From contig CAMYMX010000034.1 in the NCBI GenBank assembly GCA_947259605.1, positions 1-13,576 of the forward strand: 13,576 bases of DNA, read 5' to 3'. The notes under the pieces are model-generated. The model made no database searches. It saw only the letters and a program-made list of their open reading frames with translations, and was not told the DNA's origin. The position numbers and the translations under genes were made by a program. Position 1 is the stretch's first letter, and each line of letters starts with the position of its first letter. Shown one piece after another: positions 7,496 to 12,944 of the stretch. The DNA comes from an uncultured Polyangiaceae bacterium. Its GTDB lineage: Bacteria > Myxococcota_A > Polyangia > Polyangiales > Houyiibacteriaceae.

Positions 7496-8160
7496 CGACC
7501 AAAAAGCAGAGCAGGGAAGAAGGAACGGACACTCCCGACGAAAAGTCCACCAAGAAGGCTGCGTCGGGTGGTGCTTCGGGGGTTGCGCAGAAGATCCTCG
7601 GGGACGAGAGCCCTCAATCGAAGATTGCCGAGCACGGTGAGACGATGATGGAAGGTCCACGCACCGCCGCTACGCAATCCGCCCGCGTGCTGAGTGAAGT
7701 CATCGTCGAGAAGCCGGAGCTCGTCGTGCCGCTGGTCGCGAAGTTCGCAAAGGGCATTTCCTCGTCGAACAAGCGCGTGGTGCAGACCTCCGCCGAAGCG
7801 CTTCCCGCGATTGCCCGGATCGCGCCCGCCCGAGTCGCTCGCCAACTCGACGTGCTCAAGGGCAGCTTCGAACAGGCCAACGACGTGGGCAGAGATGGCC
7901 TCGTCAAGACGTTTGCGGCGCTGTGCACCGCCTCGGTCGCGTATCAGAAGCGCCTCGAGCCGGTGCTCACGCTCGCCCTGAACGGCGCCGATGGAAAGAC
8001 CCTATTGGCCTGGAGCCAGATCGTGCTTCCGGCGCTCAAGGGCGAGCCGCACGCCAGGGCCCGCGCCGTGGTCGAAGGCCGACTCGATTTGATTCCACGC
8101 GCGCACGCTCAGCAGATCGCCGACTTCCTCGGTATCAAGCTGCGGACGCGCTACCGCTGA
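7492..8160 (+). CDS. Helical repeat (HEAT/ARM-like) protein of unknown function
   Basis: Not a named family to me. The 222-residue product starts with about 50 charged, lysine- and glutamate-rich residues of low complexity (MTTKKQSREEGTDTPDEK and onward), likely disordered. The rest is almost entirely amphipathic alpha helix in repeating pairs of 30-40 residues, for example ARVLSEVIVEKPELVVPLVAKF (about 64-85), NKRVVQTSAEALPAIARIAP (about 93-112) and the YQKRLEPVLTLAL stretch near 151-163. This periodicity, with helix-ending prolines and small residues, is what HEAT or ARM solenoids look like. No catalytic motif, cysteine cluster or membrane segment is visible. Such scaffolds usually bind other proteins. 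Its ATG lies inside the esterase stop (ATGA, 7492-7495), so the two are probably made together and may work together. It is convergent with gpmI across 23 bp. Confidence 0.8.
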   Translation: MTTKKQSREEGTDTPDEKSTKKAASGGASGVAQKILGDESPQSKIAEHGETMMEGPRTAATQSARVLSEVIVEKPELVVPLVAKFAKGISSSNKRVVQTSAEALPAIARIAPARVARQLDVLKGSFEQANDVGRDGLVKTFAALCTASVAYQKRLEPVLTLALNGADGKTLLAWSQIVLPALKGEPHARARAVVEGRLDLIPRAHAQQIADFLGIKLRTRYR

Positions 8161-8175
8161 TTGCACCGGTCAGCG
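8155..8175. terminator. Possible short bidirectional terminator hairpin between convergent genes
   Basis: CGCTGA (containing the stop of the helical-repeat gene) pairs with TCAGCG across a 9-nt loop in the gap before the gpmI stop. The stem is only 6 bp and no T-run follows on either strand, so a role in ending transcription is only suggested by location. Confidence 0.25.
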
Positions 8176-8183
8176 CTTGCGGT

Positions 8184-9842
8184 TCATCGCAAGATCGAAG
8201 GTTCGTAGCCTTCGGGTTTCTCGTACCCCAGGAGCTCGAAGGTCGTTGCGGAGATGTTGGCGATGCCTGGGTTCTCGACTTGGTCGTTCAGACGAAGGCT
8301 GTCGTTGCCCGGCACGTAGACGTAGCAAGGGACGGCGTTGAGGGTGTGGCTCGTCTTGTTTCTGAGCTTCCCGGTGCTGCTTCGCTTGAAGTCGCCGGAC
8401 TTCTTGTCGACCTCGAACATTTCGTCGCAGTTGCCGTGGTCGGCGGTCACGATGAGCGCACCATCGAGCTTCTCGATGACGGGGATGATCCGCGCCAGGC
8501 AGAGGTCGACCGCTTCGACGGCGATGACCGACGCATCGAGGTTCCCGGTGTGACCCACCATGTCGCCGTTCGCGTAGTTGATGCGACCGTGCCGCAGGCC
8601 GCCCCGCCGCATGGCCGTGAGGGTTACATCTGTGATTTCCGCGGCTTTCATCCAGGGTCGCTGTTCGAACGGAACCAAGTCGCTCGGAATCTCGACGTAC
8701 TCTTCGTAAAGTTCGTCGAACATGCCGCTGCGGTTGCCGTTCCAGAAGTACGTCACGTGGCCAAATTTCTGCGTTTCACTGCAAGCAAATTGGCTGACCT
8801 GATTGCGGGCCAAGTACTCACCCATGGTGCGGTCGATCTTGGGTGGCTGAACGAGGTAGTGGCGCGGCAGCTTGAGGTCGCCGTCGTATTCCATCATGCC
8901 GACGAACTCGACGTCTGGGATGGGGCCGCGGTCGAACTCGCTCAGCTCGGGCTCGGTAAATGCGCGGGTGAGCTCGAGTGCTCGGTCGCCGCGGAAGTTG
9001 AAGAGCACGGCGGCTGAACCATCCCGAATCGGGCCGATGGGCTTGCCCTCGGCGTCGACGATCACGAAAGCCAGGAGGTCCTGGTCGATCATGCCGGGAT
9101 TTTCGTCTCGCATCGTTTGAATCGCCTCGGTGGCGTTTGAAAAGCCCCTGCCCTCGCCGAGGACGTGATGCTTCCAGCCCCTCTCGACCATCGACCAATC
9201 GGCGTTGTAGCGATCCATGGTGATGAACATTCGACCGCCGCCGGATGCGATGCGGTAATCGCGGCCGCCTTGCTCGTTGAGGTCGTGAAGCACTTTCTCG
9301 AGCGCTTCGACGTACTCGAGCGCGCTGGTTTCGGGGACGTCGCGCCCGTCGAGCAAGATGTGGACGCGTGCGCGCTGTACCCCCTCTTCGTTGCAGCGAC
9401 GCAACATCGCGAAGAGGTGTTCGATGTGACTGTGGACGTTTCCGTCGGAGAGCAGGCCAATGAAGTGCATGGGCTCTCCGCTTTCGCCGACGCGGCGCAC
9501 GAGCTTCTTCCACTCTTCGCCTTCGAAGATCTCGCCGCTGTCGATCGCCATCTGAACACGCTTCGCCCCCTGATCGAAGACACGACCCGCACCAAAGGCG
9601 TTGTGGCCGACCTCGCTGTTGCCCATGTCGTCGTCGCTTGGCAGACCGACGGCTGTGCCGTGCGCACGAAGGCGCGTCGTCAAGGAAATCCCGGCGAGCC
9701 GGTCGAGCGTCGGGGTGCGAGCGAGCCAGACCGCATCGCCTTCATTGGAGGCGCCGCACCCGACCCCGTCCATCACGACGATGAGCACCGGGCCCGGGAC
9801 ACCGGGGAATGTGGGATGCTTTTTGAGCTGCCAATCGGTCAC
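8184..9842 (-). CDS. gpmI: 2,3-bisphosphoglycerate-independent phosphoglycerate mutase
   Basis: A manganese-dependent glycolytic enzyme interconverting 3- and 2-phosphoglycerate in the cytoplasm. The 552-residue protein is at the long end of the family. The alkaline-phosphatase-like metal core is complete: VLIVVMDGVGCG (about 19-30) with the first metal aspartate; DDMGNSEVGHNAFGAGR (about 71-87) with the phosphorylated serine S76; FIGLLSDGNVHSHIEH; ILLDGRDVPETSA; FNFRGDRALELTRAF; ACSETQKFGHVTYFWNGN; NGDMVGHTGN; TADHGNCDEM; and the late SHTLNAVP histidine. No phosphotransfer or metal residue looks lost. The start is GTG at 9842 with AGGA about 7 nt upstream on the minus strand. It stands as a single gene, convergent with the helical-repeat gene and divergent from the ABM-like gene across 62 bp. 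Nothing suggests the unrelated cofactor-dependent type. Confidence 0.97.
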   Translation of the reverse strand: MTDWQLKKHPTFPGVPGPVLIVVMDGVGCGASNEGDAVWLARTPTLDRLAGISLTTRLRAHGTAVGLPSDDDMGNSEVGHNAFGAGRVFDQGAKRVQMAIDSGEIFEGEEWKKLVRRVGESGEPMHFIGLLSDGNVHSHIEHLFAMLRRCNEEGVQRARVHILLDGRDVPETSALEYVEALEKVLHDLNEQGGRDYRIASGGGRMFITMDRYNADWSMVERGWKHHVLGEGRGFSNATEAIQTMRDENPGMIDQDLLAFVIVDAEGKPIGPIRDGSAAVLFNFRGDRALELTRAFTEPELSEFDRGPIPDVEFVGMMEYDGDLKLPRHYLVQPPKIDRTMGEYLARNQVSQFACSETQKFGHVTYFWNGNRSGMFDELYEEYVEIPSDLVPFEQRPWMKAAEITDVTLTAMRRGGLRHGRINYANGDMVGHTGNLDASVIAVEAVDLCLARIIPVIEKLDGALIVTADHGNCDEMFEVDKKSGDFKRSSTGKLRNKTSHTLNAVPCYVYVPGNDSLRLNDQVENPGIANISATTFELLGYEKPEGYEPSILR

Positions 9843-9877
9843 GGCGCTTTCCTAGCACAGCCGCTCCGATGTTCGAC

Positions 9878-9904
9878 GGGGAGGAAGCAGGGTATGCTTG
9901 GGTC
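9878..9904 (+). promoter_or_regulatory. Distant Shine-Dalgarno plus hairpin before the ABM-like start
   Basis: GGGGAGG (9878-9884) is 20 nt from the ATG, too far for normal initiation. AAGCA (9885-9889) and TGCTT (9895-9899) can pair around GGGTA. If this stem forms, the Shine-Dalgarno is brought to about 5 nt from the ATG at 9905. This is read from sequence; folding is not computed. Confidence 0.4.
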
Positions 9905-10267
9905 ATGATCGTCGTGACCAACCGCATCCCTGTAGCCGAGGGCTACGAAATCGACTTCGAAGACCGCTTTCGGAAGCGCGTTCACCTGGTGGATCAAGCC
10001 AAGGGTTTCATTCGAAACGAAGTGCACCGGCCACGGCCGATGGAGCTCGACCATCAGACCGGAGAGTGGACCCGGGGGCCCGCCGCAAGCGGCTACTACG
10101 AGGTCAAGACCTGGTGGAAATCATTCGACGATTTCGTCGCTTGGACGACGAGCCCCTCGTTCGCCGAAGCGCACCGAAACCGGCCGCCCAAAGAGATGTT
10201 TCGTGGGCCGAACGAGCTCACGATTCACGAAGTGTTCTTGAGCACCGACGACAAGGACCGGCCATGA
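9905..10267 (+). CDS. Antibiotic biosynthesis monooxygenase (ABM)-fold protein, HmoA/IsdG-like
   Basis: A 120-residue ferredoxin-like alpha/beta protein of the ABM superfamily, whose members act as cofactor-free monooxygenases or haem-degrading enzymes. MIVVTNRIPVAEGYE begins the first strand, FEDRFRKRVHLVDQAKGFIRNEV is the first helix and second strand, and YYEVKTWWKSFDDFVAWTTSPSFAEAH (about 64-90) is the diagnostic second half. N6, W70/W71 and H90 occur in the order of the Asn-Trp-His triad of IsdG/HmoA haem oxygenases, so haem cleavage is possible but unproven. Start: ATG at 9905 matches the usual family N-terminus. The frame also opens at 9869, but that adds a non-homologous MFDGEEAGYAWV and lacks a ribosome site. 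GGGGAGG sits 20 nt upstream with a small hairpin between it and the ATG. The stop overlaps the start of the broken methyltransferase (ATGA), implying the two were once coupled. Confidence 0.85.
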   Translation: MIVVTNRIPVAEGYEIDFEDRFRKRVHLVDQAKGFIRNEVHRPRPMELDHQTGEWTRGPAASGYYEVKTWWKSFDDFVAWTTSPSFAEAHRNRPPKEMFRGPNELTIHEVFLSTDDKDRP

Positions 10268-10726
10268 GCGAGATCGCGACCTCCAGCCTCGGCTTCGTCG
10301 AGTGCTGGAACGAGATTCTGACGCCCAAGTGGATTCGGTTTCGGCACCTGCTCTCAGGCAACGGAAGTCCTGCTTCGACACCTTCCGCCCCCGGGCGAGG
10401 CCTCCTCGACCTGCGGCCCGGGCCCCTTTTCGATGGCTGGCGAAGAGACCGATCGCGCGATGCTTGAAGCCGCCGGGTTCTCGGAGGTCGATGTCTTCAA
10501 ACGCATCGACGCGGACATCTGCGTAGGGACTGACCTCGAGGAGGCGATCGACTACTAGATCCTGGTCGGCCCCTCTGGCGAAATCGTCCGCGAAGCCGGC
10601 GCCGAAGGCCAACGCAAGCTTCCCGAAATACGGCGCGACCTCCGCGAGCTCATGGAGCCCTATTTGCGCGACGACCGGGTCTTCATGCCGTCCAGCACCG
10701 GGGCGATCATGGCCCGCAAACGGTGA
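10264..10726 (+). pseudogene. SAM-dependent methyltransferase remnant: core deleted, frameshifted and with an internal stop
   Basis: Two pieces of one class I methyltransferase family are readable. Piece one, in the frame of ATG 10264, gives MSEIATSSLGFVECWNEI then LTPKWIRFRHLLSGNG (34 residues), the N-terminus of a UbiE-like group. Piece two is in the +1 frame from about 10364: EVLLRHLPPPGEASS, GPGPFSMAGEETDRAMLEAA, GFSEVDVF, ADICVGTDLEEAIDY, then TAG at 10556-10558, then ILVGPSGEIVREAGAEGQRK and finally DDRVFMPSSTGAIMARKR with a natural TGA at 10724-10726. About 130 residues between the pieces, including the glycine-rich SAM-binding loop, are absent compared with what this family needs (my estimate). 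The TAG replaces what is usually glutamine or a similar residue, consistent with CAG to TAG. The ATGA overlap with the upstream gene is intact. It cannot make an active enzyme. A sequencing error could explain the shift or the stop, but not the missing core. Confidence 0.85.
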
Positions 10727-10746
10727 AAAGGGGACTGTCCCTTTTT
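10726..10746 (+). terminator. Terminator-like hairpin closing the ABM/methyltransferase unit
   Basis: AAAAGGGGA pairs with TCCCTTTTT around a CTG loop (one G-T wobble), with the final T-run forming the 3' arm. The first base is the last base of the methyltransferase stop. Being A-rich on the 5' side and T-rich on the 3' side, it could work in both directions. Very similar short palindromes occur as dispersed intergenic repeats in many bacterial genomes, which is the alternative reading. Confidence 0.6.
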
Positions 10747-10768
10747 CGTCATGGTTTGGTCATTGGGC

Positions 10769-10796
10769 TTGACCGGAATAGAACTTGTTCTAAACT
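10769..10796 (+). promoter_or_regulatory. Promoter of the P450 operon: TTGACC, 16 nt, TAAACT
   Basis: A near-consensus sigma-70 -35 box TTGACC (10769-10774) is followed after 16 nt by TAAACT (10791-10796), 4 of 6 matches to TATAAT. The surrounding 110 bp is markedly richer in A and T than the rest of the window. The transcript would begin near 10803, leaving a leader of about 50 nt before the TTG start at 10855. Confidence 0.55.
10779..10792. promoter_or_regulatory. Perfect palindromic operator TAGAAC-TT-GTTCTA inside the promoter spacer (KstR-like)
   Basis: Six-base arms repeat perfectly around TT. It fits the KstR consensus TnnAACnnGTTnnA known from mycobacterial sterol catabolism at every fixed position. 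It lies between the -35 and -10 boxes and overlaps the first bases of the latter, so a bound dimer would block RNA polymerase. The protein that binds it is not encoded in the window; KstR itself is an inference from the motif. Confidence 0.6.
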
Positions 10797-10804
10797 GTCT
10801 TTAG

Positions 10805-10819
10805 TTTACATGAAGTAAA
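10805..10819. repeat. Second inverted repeat at the P450 transcription start region
   Basis: TTTAC and GTAAA flank ATGAA, 12 bp after the first palindrome and about where the transcript would start. It could be a second operator or a chance feature of AT-rich sequence. Confidence 0.35.
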
Positions 10820-10844
10820 GTTATATCTGCCTCGGCGGGTATAC

Positions 10845-10849
10845 GGAGG
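10845..10849 (+). promoter_or_regulatory. Shine-Dalgarno GGAGG fixing the TTG start of the P450
   Basis: GGAGG lies 5 nt before TTG at 10855, the ideal distance, which justifies choosing a rare initiation codon. Confidence 0.8.
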
Positions 10850-10854
10850 ATCCT

Positions 10855-12057
10855 TTGGAAAACAAGTGCCCAGCGAAGTTTCACAATGTCGATTTCTGCG
10901 CCCCGTCGACGCACGACAACCCGTACGAAATGTACGACCACTTCCTCGAGAATGAGCCGCTCTACTTCGACGAAAAGAACGAGGTCTGGGAGGTCTTCCG
11001 CTACGACGACATCGTCGCGATCGAGCGCGACACCGAGACCTTCATCAATGGTGAAGGCGTTCGACCGAACATCCCGCCGGACCCGGGCATGATTTACCAG
11101 GACGGCGAGCAGCACAGCAAGCAGCGCGCCCTCGTTTCTTCGGGCTTCACGCCGCGTCAGATGCGCAAGATGGATGACCGGGCCCGCGAGATCGTCACCG
11201 AGCTCGTGGACAACATGCTCCAAAAAGACGAGGTCGACATCGTCGAGGACTTGGCGGCCGCCCTTCCGATGAGGCTCATCGCCGACATGCTGGGCATCCC
11301 GGAAGAGAAGCGCGCTTCGGTGCAGCAGTGGATCAACGAGATCATGATCGGCGGATCTGGCCCCGAGTACGTGACCGACGAGGTCAACGATGCGTTTGAG
11401 AACTTCTGCATGCATCACGAGGAGATGTATCAGGATCGTATCAGTGCGGGTTGTAAGGGCAGTGACCTGCTCACGATCTGGATCAACGCCGAGATCAACG
11501 GTGAGAAGTTAGACGAATCGCAGCTGCTGTTCGAGCACGTCTTGCTCAACGTGGGCGGCGCGGAAACGACGCGCAGCGCCATCGCGGGTGGCCTCGAGCG
11601 ACTGTCCGAACATCCGAAGCAATACAATGCGCTTTATGAGGATTCGTCCCTCATTCCGAATGCGGTGGAAGAGATCATCCGCTGGGTCTGCCCGTTCGTG
11701 AACATGTATCGCACCGCGACGCGGGACTACGAGATGCACGGCAAGGTCATCAAAGAAGGCCAGATGGTCGGCCTGACGTATCCCGCCGCGAACCGGGATC
11801 CGCGCAAGTACAAAGACCCTCATGCGTTCAATATCTTTCGCGATTTTTCAACGGAAGCGAAGCATCTCTCGTTTGGTCTCGGCCCTCACTTTTGCTTGGG
11901 CGCTTCGCTTGCGCGCCTCGAAGTGCGCCTTTCACTCGAGGAGATGACCGAGCGCGTAAAGAGCATTCGGATCCCCGAGGGCAAGGAGCTGGAATACGTG
12001 TCGTCGTCGTTCACGCGAGGCCTCAAGAAGTTCCCGGCGATTTTGGAGGCTCGCTAG
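10855..12057 (+). CDS. Cytochrome P450 monooxygenase (bacterial class I, CYP125/CYP142-like flavour)
   Basis: A soluble haem-thiolate monooxygenase of 400 residues, normal for bacterial class I P450s that take electrons from a ferredoxin. Visible: oxygen-binding I-helix GGAETTRS (about 234-241); K-helix ExxR as EIIR (273-276); the region NMYRTATRDYEM after it; AANRDPRKYKDP (about 311-322); and haem loop FGLGPHFCLG (340-349) with thiolate C347. QDGEQHSKQRALVSSGFTP (about 82-100) is the C-helix region with the propionate-binding His-x-x-x-Arg. Start: TTG at 10855 with GGAGG (10845-10849) 5 nt upstream; no ATG fits as well. The substrate is unknown. Overall resemblance to the sterol/fatty-acid P450s and the KstR-like operator suggest a lipid or steroid, as inference. 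The ferredoxin gene follows after 55 nt and is the likely electron donor; no reductase is in the window. Confidence 0.94.
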   Translation: MENKCPAKFHNVDFCAPSTHDNPYEMYDHFLENEPLYFDEKNEVWEVFRYDDIVAIERDTETFINGEGVRPNIPPDPGMIYQDGEQHSKQRALVSSGFTPRQMRKMDDRAREIVTELVDNMLQKDEVDIVEDLAAALPMRLIADMLGIPEEKRASVQQWINEIMIGGSGPEYVTDEVNDAFENFCMHHEEMYQDRISAGCKGSDLLTIWINAEINGEKLDESQLLFEHVLLNVGGAETTRSAIAGGLERLSEHPKQYNALYEDSSLIPNAVEEIIRWVCPFVNMYRTATRDYEMHGKVIKEGQMVGLTYPAANRDPRKYKDPHAFNIFRDFSTEAKHLSFGLGPHFCLGASLARLEVRLSLEEMTERVKSIRIPEGKELEYVSSSFTRGLKKFPAILEAR

Positions 12058-12112
12058 GAAAGCGATGCACCGTGGCCTTTGCTCAGCGAATGACTTCGGA
12101 AAAGGGTGAACC

Positions 12113-12304
12113 GTGAAAATCATATTCGACAGAGACAAGTGCAAGCTACACGCGCAGTGCCGCGGTGCGGCCCCGGAGCTTTTCTCGTTTGCCCCCAATG
12201 GGAGCTTGGTGATCCTCGACGAGAATCCACCCGAGGAGCTCCGCGAAGCGCTCCAAGATGCGGTCGACGCCTGCCCGGAGCAGGCGATTTCCATCGGGGA
12301 GTGA
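12113..12304 (+). CDS. Small [3Fe-4S]-type ferredoxin with a CxxHxxC motif (P450 partner)
   Basis: A 63-residue electron carrier, the normal size for single-cluster P450 ferredoxins. The cluster ligands are C10 and C16 in DKCKLHAQC and C54 in DACPEQAISI. The position that holds a fourth cysteine in [4Fe-4S] relatives (residue 13) is histidine, giving CxxHxxC...CP. This pattern is known from actinobacterial ferredoxins paired with P450s, usually assembling [3Fe-4S]. The start is GTG at 12113 preceded by AAGGGTGA; the first residues MKIIFDRDKC match the family. It follows the P450 on the same strand, so it very probably hands electrons to that enzyme's haem; the ferredoxin reductase must be encoded elsewhere. 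An overlapping open frame on the same strand (12106-12309) is a shadow. The next gene, tag, starts 16 nt downstream. Confidence 0.93.
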   Translation: MKIIFDRDKCKLHAQCRGAAPELFSFAPNGSLVILDENPPEELREALQDAVDACPEQAISIGE

Positions 12305-12320
12305 GATAGGCTCGGCGTCG

Positions 12321-12944
12321 ATGCCGCGCTTACCCCATGGACTGGTTCGCGGAGACGACGGGCTTGTTCGCTGTTGGTGGGGTGCGAGCACGCCCGACTA
12401 CGCCGCTTACCACGATGAGGAGTGGGGCTGGCCCGTGCACGATGATGTCCGGCTCTTCGAAAAGATCTGCCTCGAAGGCTTTCAGTCGGGGTTGAGCTGG
12501 CTGACCATCCTGCGAAAGCGCGAGAATTTCCGGAAGGCCTTTGCGGATTTCGACTACCGTCGGGTCGCGCGTTTCAATCGGCGGAGCGTCGAGCGGCTTC
12601 TCGAGGACGCCGGAATCATCCGGCACCGGGGGAAGATCGAATCGACGATCAACAACGCCAAGCTCGCCCTCGAGCTCGAGGAGGAGTACGGGTCTCTTTC
12701 AGCGTTCTTTTGGGAATATCGGCCGCCCGCGGACGAGCGCCCGCGGAGGATGACCAAAAGCGCTCTGATGAAGCTTTCGAAAACGCCCACGTCGGCGGCC
12801 CTCAGCAAGGAGCTCAAGCGCCGTGGCTGGACTTTCGTCGGCCCGACGACGCTCTATGCCTTCATGCAGGCGATGGGGCTGGTGAACGACCACTTGGAGG
12901 GTTGCTTCACTCGCGAACCCATCGCAAAAAGCCAGGGTGATTGA
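12321..12944 (+). CDS. tag: DNA-3-methyladenine glycosylase I
   Basis: A base-excision repair enzyme that cuts 3-methyladenine from alkylated DNA. The 207-residue protein has all hallmarks of the constitutive Tag family: zinc ligands C18 (VRCWWG), H31 (AYHDEEWGWP), H191 and C195 (LVNDHLEGC); base-pocket residues equivalent to E. coli Tyr16, Glu38 and Trp46 at Y30, E52 and W60 (CLEGFQSGLSW); and LLEDAGIIRHRGKIESTI (about 93-110) covering the helix-hairpin-helix DNA-binding part. Start: ATG at 12321 (MPRLPHGLVRGDDG) gives the expected short lead before the zinc cysteine. The frame stays open upstream to 12258, but that part lies inside the ferredoxin gene. There is only a weak purine-rich site before it. 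The gene sits between the ferredoxin and the MscS-type channel, overlapping the latter by 8 nt, so it is probably read from the P450 promoter unless a hidden promoter exists. Confidence 0.96.
   Translation: MPRLPHGLVRGDDGLVRCWWGASTPDYAAYHDEEWGWPVHDDVRLFEKICLEGFQSGLSWLTILRKRENFRKAFADFDYRRVARFNRRSVERLLEDAGIIRHRGKIESTINNAKLALELEEEYGSLSAFFWEYRPPADERPRRMTKSALMKLSKTPTSAALSKELKRRGWTFVGPTTLYAFMQAMGLVNDHLEGCFTREPIAKSQGD

Noticed and set aside
7923..9908. Two long plus-strand frames (7923-9017 and 9165-9908) opposite gpmI
   Set aside because: gpmI is complete with every metal-binding motif; the opposite frames show no recognisable sequence and are GC-driven.
10556..10558. In-frame TAG read as a recoded amino acid (for example pyrrolysine) rather than a stop
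   Set aside because: The same gene also lacks its SAM-binding core and has a frame change, so decay explains the TAG; no recoding element or Pyl-type methylamine methyltransferase context is present.
10801..11418. A 205-codon minus-strand frame opposite the start of the P450
   Set aside because: It would cover the P450 promoter and ribosome site and has no motif; antisense shadow.
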